From Cylicocyclus nassatus (lineage: Eukaryota > Nematoda > Chromadorea > Rhabditida > Strongylidae), in contig CATQJL010000001.1 in NCBI GenBank assembly GCA_958299035.1, positions 54,052,333 to 54,116,332 of the forward strand: a DNA stretch of 64,000 nt, read 5' to 3'. This document shows, one piece after another, positions 35,361 to 47,927 of the stretch. The position numbers and the translations under genes were made by a program. Below the pieces are notes generated by a model, which saw only the letters and a program-made list of their open reading frames with translations, searched no databases and was not told the origin of the DNA. Each line of letters begins with the position of its first letter. Position 1 is the stretch's first letter.

Positions 35361-38243
35361 TATGATACCTTACTCGATCTACATCACTTGTAACCCCTGC
35401 TTATAAAATCTAATATTAGCATTTTATAATTCTATAATAGCTTTATATTTTTGAAATAGTTTTAACTCTTTTGCAAAGATGAGATGTCATTCAATCCTGC
35501 CAGGCATAATATTGCAGTGTCAGTAATCCACTGAAATTTTTCTGTATAGGTTTAGGGTCTGTAAAATCTTTAAGATGAAATTAAAACTGTATAAAACGTC
35601 TACCTTGTTAGTAGAGTTTGTAATAACAATATTATGTATCTTATGGACAAGATGAGAATTTCGGGAATTTTATAGGAATTTCAGGAATTTTTTAATAGGC
35701 AAATCTTTTGCGAATGCAAAACTTTAGAGAACCGAACCTTACAAGATAATGCAGCAAAGAAAGGTAGCTCATCTTGGAAGATAACACGACAAAAGTGTTT
35801 GGAAACTAATTATGGTTGCAGTAGGTGAATCAGTTCTATTTTGGGACCTCCATAGATTCATGCAGTAAATCACCAATATGATCAAGATGGTGAAGCAAAA
35901 CGATTGAATCGCAAGTTCATCACTGAGTAAAGCTTGTACGAAGTGAAAGATGTATGTGCTGTTGAACAGACTAGAATATTTTGAAAAATAGGAACAAAGT
36001 GGTTAATCAAGTCTATTTCTGACGTCCATCAAACCAAACCTGGCATGTATCAAATGTGTAAGCTGTGCTCGATGAAGGGTAAGCTCAGGTTAGGAACAAA
36101 AAATGACAGTTTATAATCGCTGCAAGTCTCACTCAAGTGTGTATAGTGTCACATAATAAAGTCGCAGACTTTCGCTTTCAGTTCTGCTCTTCTCGAGTTC
36201 TGAAGATTTTTAAAAATTTGATTTCGTAATAGCAGTACAAATCAGAGATTTTTTCAGCGCCATGGAAGCGACAAACATTTAAAATATTCAATTAAATATC
36301 AAAAATCAAATAAATATTCAAAATGCCAATATTAACTAATATTTCAAATAAAATCAAAGTTAAGAAATTGTCAGTTAATATTGAAAATTCAGGATGTTTT
36401 CTGATTTTTGAAAACCTTACAAGCCAGGAATACATGAATAAGAGCTCTAAAATACTTCTGTCGGCCAAAAATTGCTCGGAAAGAAATCTTACACTTAGCT
36501 AGTACTTCGCTTTTTTGCAGAGCTCATGGAATTATACTGAATACAAATGAAGCTGCTTAATTGTACAGGTTCGTAACTCCTAGACCACCATCATCCATAG
36601 AAATCTGATCGTATCATAGTTATGACTACCTTAGTGGACCTTAAGACGTACCTCAAGTCTGCGAAATATGGGAATCTGCAACGAATCCAGAACTTCTAAA
36701 CCAGACAACCAGAAACTGTTAGACAGGGCCTATATTCAAACGCAGACACTAATCTGCAAGACTGGATGTTACCATAAAAGCTTCTATTACCTGCTTGCAT
36801 GCACAAGCAGTTTTTTGATTTGAAATGCAAAGTGGTTCTAGATTAGCTTCACTTTGAAGCAGCTCGATCATTTGACAACTCTTACATTCAAAGGAATTTT
36901 TGACATGTGAGGCTCAGTAAGAATGAGATAAGTAAAAGCAAACCACATATCATCTATTCTATGACTAGGAGACGCGTGACTGCATTGCAGACATTGTACT
37001 AACATGTTTGAGCTTGTTCTTCCCTATTTCCAAAAAGTGAATAAAGCTGGACGAGATAAATGACAAGTATAAACTTGCTAAGTACACGATTAAACTTGTT
37101 TAGACAATGCGTGCAATGCGGTCTCGCGTCTCCCAGTCACAACGAGTGATAATAACGAAACTATGAACATGTTGTTTGTAAGAATTCACATTCGACCATC
37201 CATGAATTTTGGCATTGTTGTATCTTCCGGTTGACTGCTTTAAAGAAGCAGGGTTCGGCACGAGCACCAAGAAAATTTTGAAACAAAGTTCTCCCTTGAA
37301 AATTTCGTACGAAGACCCCTGTGACCCTGAACTCTAAAGGTAAAAAACCCTCAAAAAACTAAGCGTCGACTAAAAAAACGTCGCAATTTTTGTGTCTTTT
37401 TGGATTCTCATTTGCTTTTTGTCCCGAAAACCATATACAGCTTGACCCGGTCCAGCTGTGCCGAGCCCTGTACCGGAGACTGAGATTGATACAAATCTTA
37501 TATTGCACAGAATATACAGACTGACGTTTTAGCGAACTCGCCCTCTTCAAAGTCTGAAAAGTCGAAGACACATTGAGTAAACAATCCGATCAAACACCTT
37601 GTCGACTACAGAAAAAAAGCCGAACTCTCTAGGAAAAACATTTGCAAAAACGTCTGCATATTCTGTGCAATAAAGATCTGTACCAATGTTGGTCTCAGCT
37701 AAAGCAATCAAGCTGAAGATTCCAACATGTTATTTGTTTCCTTCACTTATAATCCTCCTTGACATTGGTATATCAAAATGCATTTCAATAAAAGTACTGC
37801 GAAAAAAAACATTGTAAAATGTGACGAGATTGAGAAGTAGTGAATGTGAATGAATATTGAATGTGTTTAGCTTTAATAATGAATCAAAGGTTTGGCAGCG
37901 ACGGGAAGACATTTTCCATCAAACTGGAAAAATGACGATCGAAACTCCAATAATTGACGTGGGACATTGAAATTCGAAGAAAACGAATAATCTCCCTTGC
38001 GAGGAGAAGAGTAAGATGCTATGATGAGAAGGAGGTCAGTCAGTTCGGAAGTATTTGCTCGAATAAAGAAGAACAGAAAAGAAGAAGAGAAGACTATGGG
38101 AAAATAGAGCGCGGAACCAATCGTTCAGTTTTTCATTTTCTTATAAATCTTGGGTAAAAAAGACAGTGCGTAAATCAAAATGGAAGAAATCTGTTCTTGG
38201 AAAGTTCCGTTGCACGATTGAAGAGTAGGAAGAGAGCAATTAC
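35361..38243. other. Intergenic, no feature seen
   Basis: AT-rich, few open frames longer than 60 codons, no repeat recognised. A purine-rich stretch at 37960-38110 is open on the + strand but has no supporting splice pattern. Confidence 0.35.
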
Positions 38244-38593
38244 CAGAGGGAGCGAATCGAGGTCAATGAGTTGAATGAGCCGAGACGCGCCGAACGCAGG
38301 AGTTCACGCCTTGAGAACCGCCAGCCCCACTCGGCGGTGGCGGCGAGCTGAATGCAGTGCGCTGTGGTAATAAGGGCACCCAGGAGGGGCAGACGGACGG
38401 ACGGACGGATGGTGGCCGTGGTGGAACGGCTGAGGAGATCGTCGAGTAGTCGCTTGGCCGCTCGGCCGCTCGGTGGCGGAGTATTTTGAGGGACGAGCTG
38501 CTCAAAAAGTCGCCGATCCGCTGCAGTTTCGCGCACCGCCTGTACTTGTCGCCTGGTCGAGGGCGGGAGCCTTGCGGAGACGAGCCGGCTCGG
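38244..38593 (-). CDS. GC-rich open segment, possible internal exon
   Basis: This block is far richer in G and C than anything else in the window. On the - strand it lies between a strong acceptor (gttcttccccag) and a donor (CTCTG|gtaatt), and one frame stays open for about 116 codons with GC-ending codons (stretch KRLLDDLLSRSTTATIRPSV). A second - strand frame is also open for most of its length, as expected of GC-rich DNA. An upstream donor (CTAG|gtgagt, 38682) does not join in phase. A real exon, a pseudo-exon or foreign DNA are all possible. Confidence 0.28.
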
Positions 38594-38889
38594 CTGGGGA
38601 AGAACTTCGATGTAATAGCTACGGCACTCCAAAAGATTACCAACTCACCGGTTTTAGCTGAGGCAGAAACAAAAGAACTCACCTAGTTGCAGGCTATTAA
38701 TGATGGTCCTGCGATTTTAATCCCCACCTTTTTTTGAAAGACTTGATCAGGTTTCTAGTATGACAACTTCTTTTCTGTTCGCTTTTGTGACACCATTTTA
38801 GAGATTTTTTTACGATTACAATGAGGATACAGTAATTGTTCTATCAATGATAAAGTGTGAAGGAGACGCGGTTGTTTATCAAACGTCGT

Positions 38890-38965
38890 CTTAATGGCTT
38901 CACAGGATCGAACCTTGATCTAGTCGATCACAGCGGCCCCTCATGCTGCTACACCACTCTACGCA
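38890..38965 (-). repeat. tRNA-like segment (possible SINE head)
   Basis: On the - strand the sequence holds a pol III A-box-like TGGTGTAGCAG (38956-38946) and an exact B-box GGTTCGATCC (38914-38905) at about 40 bp spacing. A clean cloverleaf cannot be drawn, so a tRNA-derived SINE or a tRNA pseudogene is more likely than a functional tRNA. Confidence 0.4.
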
Positions 38966-39154
38966 TTTGCTCGTGAACGAAAACAACTACAGTTTGGTAG
39001 GCCCCCAACAATGACGGTCCGAGAAATTGAAGGACGACAAAAAGCTTCTTAGTAAGGGTCCACGATATAACGACTTTCCCTAAAATTTTGAGATGCTTTA
39101 CAATCTTTGTGGGCTTGTGAATCCGGTCCAAAAAAAGACGTGGCAGCTAGAAAT

Positions 39155-39290
39155 TTGATTCTAATTTTTAAAAGTAGCAGTATTTTGGTTATTTACAGAA
39201 CGTGTTACTTGCACAAGTTTAGATCTCATGTAAGCTATCTTCCAGAATTTTACGACCCATTCTCGGGGGAGGGGGGGGGGGGGGTTCGGG
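39155..39290 (+). mobile_element. hAT-like MITE copy 5, 3' fragment
   Basis: Contains only the family 3' block (acttgcacaagtttaga, acgacccattctcgggg, poly-G). Termini are absent. It directly abuts the TIR element at 39308. Confidence 0.6.
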
Positions 39291-39307
39291 ACCTGTTGAT
39301 TTCAAGA

Positions 39308-39558
39308 TTCCTTAGGCCTAAGGCACACCTCACGCGATTTCAGTAGCTGCGCGATTTAGTACCGGAACGACTGTTCATAATTGGTCGTCAAAGCGCTTTT
39401 TCAAGGCGAGACTTGATCGGTTTGCAATAAATTACAGAAGCTACGCATCTATGTGTAGAAGGACCGTGCACGATAAATTTGAAGTATCTGGCAAACTGCC
39501 AGGTCGCGTGAACGTCGCGATTTGGCCGAATCGTGCGAGGTATGCCTTAGGCCTTAGG
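39308..39558. mobile_element. 250 bp TIR element (MITE)
   Basis: Inverted ends CCTAAGGCACACCTCACGCGATT and the complement of AATCGTGCGAGGTATGCCTTAGG. The arms are partly complementary (gaacgactgttc centre region). A fragment with the same acctcacgcgatttcag phrase lies near 28192. Confidence 0.65.
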
Positions 39559-39559
39559 C

Positions 39560-42500
39560 GCTTCATTTCTCCGGTAGGGGTCCCTCCCCCTTTTTTTTCA
39601 AATACCAGTGGTCACTCCAAGCACACCAGTCACCGAAACAAGTCATGGCATTGAATTAGGGGATTAAAAGAGACCACAGCGGGAAACGTGCCTCAAGTGA
39701 ACAACATCCTCACCGGACCTGTCGATTGAGATTAAAATGAAGAGACTGGAGTAATTGAGATGCTGAAGTTGAAATGGAGACCTGTCATTCTTTGAAGACA
39801 TTTTTCGATCTACTAGACGGAAGTCTACTAGCAAGTATCTCGTTCAATGGCCTTTTGCAATACATCACAGTTCCTACGAAATCAATATGAGAAAGTGAAG
39901 GGAGAAGAGATAATTGTTGATTGTTTTTGGAATGCTTTGCCCTTGCAGCTCGTACGAAAGCAAAGTAGCACATCAAATGCTTCTTGAACACTTAAACTTT
40001 TATACAAGCATAAGGGTTTGGCTCTCTGAAAGCAGCACTCTATGGCTTAGATTTTGCACCAATGAGAAATAGTCTAAAATTCACGACATATTTTACCTTA
40101 GGAGCTTTGTCATAATCTAGCAATTAACTCAAAATAGTTTTGACTGTTAGCTTATAATCATTCGTGGAAATTAGCTTCATATAAACAGATGATAATGAGT
40201 TCAGAATTCTATACAATTCATCTTGTCTTTTTTGGTGAAGCTTTTTAGGTACGTAGCAAAAAAAAACTCTATGATTTATTACTCTCAAGTCCGCGTTGTA
40301 ATCAAGTAGTTTTCTTTATGGTCAATTGGTTGAAGATTTCTGCGGTTGCTAAACCATTTCTTCTTGAGCTTAATGAATCCCCTAAATCCATGAAGAGCCC
40401 CTAATTCACGACTATGAGAGAATCCTCTTCGACCAAACTAATCTTTTGTATTTATTTAGTTAACAAATGTAAGAGCACCAAAGAGGGACAATAGGATCGA
40501 ATAGTGGCTATGAAGCGCTTAAGATGAAATTAAGAGCCAAAAAACTATGTTGACGGTCACACTCCACTTTGAAAGCTTCAAAGCTCTGTCTAAAACTAGT
40601 TCGCTAAGTGTTTGTTGGCAGCAATATCCTCTACTAGCTAATGGACAGCTGTGGCATCGCCCTACTGGAAAAATGGACAATCTTTCAAGAAGCTGGATCT
40701 TTTCCTTATAGAGGGTTCAGGGGGTCTATTATGATGCGATCTGTGTTTCAATCGTCCGTGCAGGTCAAGAAAACTGCGGAGCAACTCTCAATAGTAGCAA
40801 TTGATGCAATTTGACCTTGAATGGAATATTGGTTACTGCAACGTCTAATTATAGTCGGGTCATTTCGTAACCTAATATGTGCGATTGCACATGGTACCCA
40901 TATTGCGCGTAGCTTTTTGTCGGCAGACTTTAGCATTACTGCTTTTTGCAATGGCAGGAAACATAAGCAACAGAAGAAAAAGCACAGTAGTGAAGAATAA
41001 AAGCTACGGAAAGTAGCCAACTGTATCGGTGGCTAGTAGGCTTTACAGTAGTCTGAGGCGAAATAGCGCCTCTTGATGTGTGTTATATAGGACACATTAG
41101 CTGTTGAAGCTTTATGAACAGTCGACTAGCACACGTGGGTGCAATGGTAGAATGCTCACGATAATAGGCGTGGTAGAGTAACATAACAAACTATCACAGC
41201 AGGTCATGCTTATGGCATGACCTGTGAGGTACTTCGGTAACAGTAGAGATACGGTTGTTAGAAAGTGCCGAAAGTCGGCACACCAACGGAGTTCAGGTCT
41301 TGACGCGCAGTGTGGACACTGTCTGCAAATTCACAGTTTTCGTCTTGGGTTGATCCTCAAGTCTTTCACAAAAATTCTGAAGAAAACGTAGTGTCTTTAG
41401 AGCTGAATGAATTCCTGTAAATAAAATGCTCAGAAAGAACATTATTGCTATTCAAAAGTGCTTGAAACCAGAATTAATGTTGGTAAATCAGGCGATGCAA
41501 GCCGGTAAAGAGAAACATTCAAACCTTTCTTCTTGAATTTTGCCCTAAAGAAATGCTAAGATGCCCTGAAAAATTCAATTTCATTCTGAGGATGATCATG
41601 CGATCTAATAGGTTGTTGCAAAAATAATGTTCGTTTAGTAAAGTTTTACTTTGAAAAGCTACAGCCTTGTCCAGTCTTCATATTCCTGTATGTAACAAAA
41701 CCACCAGAAGCAGTAATTTTCTGCATTTACTGATATTTCAAAACGGGAAGAAAGCCATGCGTCAAAAAGCGAAAGTTTTTCTATGAAAACCTCGAGAATA
41801 CCGCTCTCTTCAAGTTTTGCTCCTATGGCTGGTAGTCAGCTCATTTCTTAGACGCAACCGGTAGTAAACGTTTTATAGAATAAACTTCAATGAAGCGGAC
41901 CTGCGAAAAAAAGAAATTAGAAAATAGAAATTCAAAACTGTTAACTTTTTTGAGCCTATTTGTGCTAGGCCAGATGGTCCCAAATTATGAAAATGGAATT
42001 CTTCATGCCTAAATAGCTAAGTTTTTTGCAAAAATTGTACTCAAGATATTTTCTGACCTTATGCCATGCAGAAATGAGCGAATGCGATGGACGATTGCCT
42101 TAATCGAGAGAACTTTTCAACCCATAGAGTGCCATGCAGCGAGTATATATTTTGAAGCGTCAATTTCTCAGTCCAGATATATTCGAAGGATTCATTCAAA
42201 CATGCAATAGGTAAACAACATTCATCCCATACAGTTTTCTAAAAGAATTCGTTCATTTGCGACTAAAATATGGCCAAGAAAGTAGAAACAACAAAATTTC
42301 AATTTTGAGTGCAGCTGTTTAAGATGCTGGTGAAATTCTCACAGATGAGGCAGAAGCTTAATGTAATGCTGTTAGAAAGTACATGAAGAAAGCTTTCCAG
42401 TGATATGCAGAATCTTTTTGAAGAAGAAATTTCGAAGGAAAAAAGTTATTCGGAAAGTATTCTATAATAGTAGAAAAACGGACTATTTTTGCCGCTTAAT

Positions 42501-42600
42501 ATTTTCAACTCGTGCAGAGCGAGTTTTCCATATTCAGTCAAAGACTTGAATCTTTCTTAAACTGTCGATTTCTTTTCGAATACATCCGGTGGTCTAAGTG
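39560..42600. other. Intergenic, few features
   Basis: One end of a 258 bp MITE copy is at about 40856-40895. A short perfect hairpin (caggtcatgc / gcatgacctg) is at 41201-41225. Otherwise no gene or repeat is recognised. Confidence 0.35.
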
Positions 42601-42631
42601 ATTAAAACATTTGCTATATTTCAAAATATCA

Positions 42632-42755
42632 AAAAAATAACAATAAATAAATAAAATAAAAAAATAAAAAAAGATAAAATAATAATAATAAAATTAAAAT
42701 AATAAAATGAGAAATGTTACTATAATACTATAAGAATAATAAAATAATTGGTAAT
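42632..42755. repeat. A-rich AAT/AAAT simple repeat
   Basis: Degenerate tandem AATA/AAAT units covering roughly 120 bp. Confidence 0.85.
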
Positions 42756-42927
42756 AAATTCATTAGGTTGATTAGCGCTGTTTTGGAGTTTTTGAATGAA
42801 TTTTTTGTGGGCACGAATTATGTACGAACTTTTTACATTACATAGTGGAATGACTTCACTTTATTAGACGCACACAAAAAACTTCAAAGTCGCTTCTATC
42901 CATAGACATTCAAATCTCATGGTCTAA

Positions 42928-43390
42928 CAAGGGAAGGATAGTTGGATGCCGCGGCCATTCCTAATGATTTGTATACCAAAAAATGCGCCTTCAAATGCAG
43001 ATTCTGAATCTGTGCTCAAAATCTGCGAAACGATCTTTTGAAGAAAGTTATGAACTTTTTTCCTTGAAAATTTAGCCTACTTTTGGATAGTAAAAATCAC
43101 CAGATTTGATCTAGCCTACCGTTTGAAGCTACTGAAGAAAATTTTAGACGTAGTAATATTTATTTAAACTATCTGGATCATACTCAGCATTTGGAAAGGA
43201 GAGAAAAATTTTTTATTGATGATTTTGACCCTCCGCAGGAACGCAATTTTTTTAATAAAAAAAATCATAACTCGATTCAGATTATCGTTTCGCAGATATG
43301 AAAGACAGTCTACGAACCAGCATTCAAAAGCGCATTTTTTGGAATACAAATCATTATGAATGGCTACGGCATCCAAGTATCCTTCCCCTG
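42928..43390. mobile_element. 463 bp palindromic element, copy 3
   Basis: Inverted ends CAAGGGAAGGATAGTTGGAT and its complement, ending CCCCTG, with a TAA duplication (42925-42927, 43391-43393). The same family as 28522-28981, with extensive matching sequence inside. Confidence 0.87.
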
Positions 43391-43393
43391 TAA

Positions 43394-44450
43394 GACCATT
43401 CAACAAGAGCAGCAAGCAGTAACCGAGCTATTCAACCAATTCCACTATCATAAAATGCGGCCGGCAATAATGTGCGCTGTCCGTGACCTGCTCAATCCAA
43501 TCCTTCAGTGAAAGACATATGTCGAAGCAAAAAGAAGCGCAGTCAGGAACGTCACATATAGAGGTCATGTCGTTGTGAACGAATCTGTTGTAAAAACTTA
43601 AGACACTTTCAGATAAAAAAAGAAATATTTTTTTCAACCTTTTGCAGATATGAGCCGAACTCTTCGTCATGCTCAATAGCTGAAGTTACTTTACGAGACT
43701 TTTCCGGGTCTACCAGGAGTGACTTGAATGTCTAGGAGCGTTATGGTACAACTTACCGGTCCCTATGATTGAAGGGAGGAGGAGATCGAGCCTTGATTCC
43801 GCCTGTCATGGCGACGCCTCATAACATTACATTTAGTCACCTCTACCCCCCCATGCTTTCATAATATAATTTTTTGAAAATGGAAGAAGAGTTCTGAACC
43901 CACGAATGGAAAATTTACGGAAGAAAAGCCTTGGTGAAGAATTGCATGGAGTATTAATGAACGGTTTGTGGCTCATTCTGAACTCTCGCGTCATTAAGAA
44001 TATTACACATATCATCGCAATAGCTAGAACCATTACAAAAGCTATTCTTGCTCAGTCACGCATGTCTGGGGCTTTCAACGATTCCCATCTCAAACACATA
44101 ATGCAATCTAAATTGTGGTTGTTCTCATTTCTATGCATCCGTACACTTCTATCATTCCTTGAAGGTCTAGGACGCTCGTTAGGTGACAAACTAGCGCTCA
44201 AAGAAGTGTGGTTTGACCTTTCGATTTTGACTTACTCAAGTGGCAAAAAAAAGACAAATTCATTCTCCATGATACACTTTTCCGAAGTTTTCCGTATATG
44301 AAGGCAAGTTATGTGTAGGTAAATTAATACTTAAATTAATTGCTGAAGAGAATGATTTGAAGTAGCTACGACTTGGCACCTACCCATTGTCATTTATTTG
44401 ATAGTTACATAAACCTGCTCAAACCCCGAACAGCAGAACAAATCACTTTA
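43394..44450. other. Intergenic, unassigned open frame
   Basis: A 131-codon frame (43906-44301, +) starts with ATG but has no family motif, and the opposite strand is also open over part of it. I do not call it a gene. Confidence 0.3.
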
Positions 44451-44454
44451 AAGC

Positions 44455-44915
44455 TGTATGTTTGTTTGTCTGCCTGTCTCTGTGCTCGTACGTTCGTAGT
44501 AGAAATTTTTATTTTTTAACCGATCCGGACCAAACTTGGCACACATACACTTCGGGACGAGCGGGTGTAGTTGGTTACACTTTGATCGACATCGATTTTA
44601 TCCTTTTTATAGATTTTTCGCGATGCTACGAGGCTGGAAGCTGGCACAGGGGGTGATTAAGCATGCTCACGAGTACAATATTAACTTTCACGATGTCGAT
44701 TATCTTTACCGATTTTGTCAGTTCTTTGCAAAGTTTGGAAGCTAAGAGTTGTTAAAGAGGGGTATGGCATACTTACTACGAAAGTCTAATAGGAGCAGGG
44801 TTGGCATACAGAAATGGGGAAGAGACAAGGTAATGTTGTAAAGAAACAGGAATGGTGATCTTTGTTATAGCTTATATACAGAGCCGAGAGGAGCCGGGTT
44901 TGCCAGCTACAAACC
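44455..44915 (+). repeat. Dispersed repeat, copy 1 (possible Helitron-like)
   Basis: Shares with 51905-52945 the blocks tgtctg..tgt, aacttggcacacatacactt, cgggtgt, ggcacaggggg and the end gagccgggtttgcca. The 3' end has a GC hairpin. A Helitron-like origin is only a guess. Confidence 0.55.
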
Positions 44916-45507
44916 CATAAAATACTTTGAAAAATTTTCCAACTATTTTTGGGGAGGGAGGAGGCTGCAAAGCAGCAGCATCAGTGCTTATTATCTTTTG
45001 TTGTCTTTTGAAAACGTAGATTTATTGGATTTTTTAAAATTTCGACGAATATCGGTAGATGTAACGTCGATGTCCAATTAGACCCCGTACATCTGCGGAA
45101 TTTACTTGAAAAGTCCTGGTTCGAGGCAATCCTAGAAAATCCGCGCTTCAACATTTTACCTCCCCTAATTTTGCATTTTCGTATGTATTGATCTCAACTT
45201 TTGGAATTTATTCAGTTCCATATCATATGGATAGAGCGATTGTGCAAAAAGTGTTTGAACTCGAAATTCTTGGAAATGCTTATTACTGTTGTAAAACTTG
45301 ATCATTCAGGAATTTGGTATACAAGAGATTTAAGCTCTTCAGGGAAACGAAGAAATGGAGTCTATATTCTCAGCAGATAGGTTTTCTGTGCCCTCGAGCT
45401 CATGAGAATTTCTATGATGTCGTGACTCATTATATCTTCTAAGGCAGATATATGGTTTTTTTCTTTTAGAAAATATAGATAGATAACACGAATGTATACG
45501 TACTGCT

Positions 45508-45826
45508 CAGTGACGGACCGAGGGAGGGGGCCCCTACCCCCGAAAATGGTTTTTGAAAGTTACTTACATGGGTATAAAAATGCGCAAGTGACTTGATGAT
45601 TAAAGTAAAATTCAAATTTTTTAAAAGTTCAAATTAGCCTTGTAAGAAAACTGTTTTCGGAGACGCTGTTGCCACCCTCTCCTTCTTCTAGATTTTAGGA
45701 ACGTGGGACCAGCAAAAATCAGAAATTTCAAAAATTCTTCTGAGTGCGTCTCTGACACCACGCATCTTCGTTTGAGAAAATGCCCCCCCCCCCCCCCCCC
45801 GGACGGGAATTCTGCGACCGCCACTG
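45508..45826 (-). mobile_element. hAT-like MITE copy 6
   Basis: An inverted copy with ends CAGTGACGGACC and ACCGCCACTG. The flanking octamers GTACTGCT (45500-45507) and TTACTGCT (45827-45834) differ at one base, consistent with an aged 8 bp target duplication. Confidence 0.88.
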
Positions 45827-45834
45827 TTACTGCT

Positions 45835-47220
45835 ATAAGCTGCACAAATTCAAAATGCTTGCTTTGCCAGATCGAGAAGCAACACATTGTGATTTTCAGC
45901 GTTAGATCCTCATCGTAAATCATAATTTACAAATGACTCAGTGCGTTCTTTGACTATGCAAGAGACATTCAAATATAATAGAATCGACCACCTGTGAATC
46001 CACACAGTATAAAATATCGTACTAAGGAGGAACCTTAAAGGCAGTGGACCAGCAGATCCTCGACCTTCGGTTTATTCATTTACCTGGAGTAACTCGACGC
46101 GCTGATTCCGAAAATGCACTTTTTAAAGCGCGAAAATGGCGAAAATAGCATTTCTCAAGCCCCTCATTTTGAATTTGGACGAGTGGAAAGCTCTCCGCCA
46201 TGGTTAGAGATGGTCGTTGTGGGACCCTCATATTTGTTAATCCAATAACAACCACGTGTCGAAAGGCAACGAAAACCAATTTTTATGTGCCATTCTGAAC
46301 CACGGGTACATCAACTAAGGTGGCATGCCATAAGATAGCAGTGCGAAAAAGAAGAAGCCTCGAGGAGTTACGACGAGCGGGGAAGCTGATCATATGCACT
46401 GCGAAACCTATTGTTGGTAAGAGAAGCAAAGTCTACTAACATGTTATTGGATTTAGTGCAACCTACTTATTGCTATGATGCATGGCAGATAAATAAGTAT
46501 TGATCAAATAAAGAGCGAAATCTCTCGCATGGTTTTTTCAGCAGCGTCTGAGTTTTCGTCGGAATTCAATGCTGTTCTTTGGACGTACCAGTAAATCAAA
46601 TAGTGTGAAATAGGCAAACACTTCAAACGCTACTCAATGAAACTCTCTTCCTCATTTAGGGACTATATTTTACTGAACACTAGTTTACTTGAGGTCTATC
46701 AAGTAATCCCCGTCATATCCTAGTTGTCATTCTGCCTAATTTTAGCTTTGTTACATTTTTTCGAGAATTTGTTGCAGTTTGTAACAGATTGAAGCGTTTG
46801 AAGTAGTCATATGAACACTCTCAAAAAATATATTCTGTGACTTTTCGTCGCCTTTTAAATTTTTATGAAGGTTGTTCAGCAGTCATATTTCTGGAGGAGC
46901 CAAGCTAAGACTTTAGAACATTGCACGTGGGTAGGTCTTGTCAGTCAGCTTGATTTTTCTTGCACTTTCTGATGGAAGTGGTCCTGTTGTTTGCTTTTAT
47001 TTTCAATGAGAATAACTACATATGGTGGTTTAAAAAAGCAAGAAAATATTCTTCACTGTACAGAGACTGATTTGAACATACGCAAATTGGTCCACGGTCC
47101 TATCGATTGGAAAAGTTATTCATTTGAATTTGTTAGATTAGCAGATCATCACCTAATGACGCTTTGGAGGAATTCAGGCATTTCAGCATAGATATCAAGT
47201 TCGAAAGACTCCAAATATAA
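45835..47220. other. Intergenic, no feature seen
   Basis: Short frames only. No exon chain and no repeat that I can delimit. Confidence 0.35.
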
Positions 47221-47222
47221 TA

Positions 47223-47925
47223 TTAGGTCGTACCGAAAGTTCTGTCGTTTTATTTTTGAAAAATCACAACTTTGCGCTGTCACGACGGATTTACTTCCTT
47301 ACATTTTTATTAGAAAGAGTAAATCCTTCGCTTTCGAATGCTGTTTTGCGTAGCTTGCGCTTCACACTGGGTGCGGAGAGAAAAATGGAAAACTAAGACC
47401 ATATAAGCTTTGAACATTTTAAGTTAGCTCACCAAAAATCTGGAATGCTGCAGAAAAATCTGAACGTCAGTACATATGTTTTTTGGCCTACCCTTGCATC
47501 TGTGAAAAGTGTGTGCCGTTTGGACGTCTCTGTGAGAAGTTATGAATATCGAGTTTACTATGGAAAACACCAAAATTAATTAATTCGTCAATTTTAGCGA
47601 AAATCATAACTTCTCACAGAGACGTCCAAACAGCACAAACTTTTCACAGATGCAAGGGTAGGCCAAAAAACATATGTACTGACGATTTCAGATTTTTCTG
47701 CGGCATTCCAAATTTTTGGTGAGCTAACTCAAAATGGTCAAAGCTTATATGGTCTTAGTTTTCCATTTTTATCTCCGCAGCCAGTGTGAATCGCGAGCTC
47801 TGCAAAACAGCATTCGAAAGCGAAAGATTTACTCTTTCTAATAAAAATATAAGGTGGTAAATCCGTTGTGACAACGCAAAGTTATGATTTTTCAAAGAAA
47901 CGACAGAACTTTCGGTACGACCTAA
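47223..47925. mobile_element. 703 bp fold-back element, TTAGGTCGTACCG type
   Basis: The ends TTAGGTCGTACCGAAAGTTC and its complement are flanked by TA (47221-47222, 47926-47927). The arms pair along nearly their whole length, with a centre at about 47575. Confidence 0.88.
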
Positions 47926-47927
47926 TA

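Noticed and set aside
38400..38500. Cys-loop receptor N terminus suggested by RLLDDLLS...IRPS
   Set aside because: The following sequence does not continue as a ligand-binding domain; resemblance is too short.
41145..41230. tRNA-like phrase tggtagaatgctcac
   Set aside because: No B-box at the right distance and no cloverleaf; the neighbouring hairpin is simple.
43906..44301. 131-codon + frame with hydrophobic stretch
   Set aside because: No motif, no splice context, and the complementary strand is also open; probably fortuitous.
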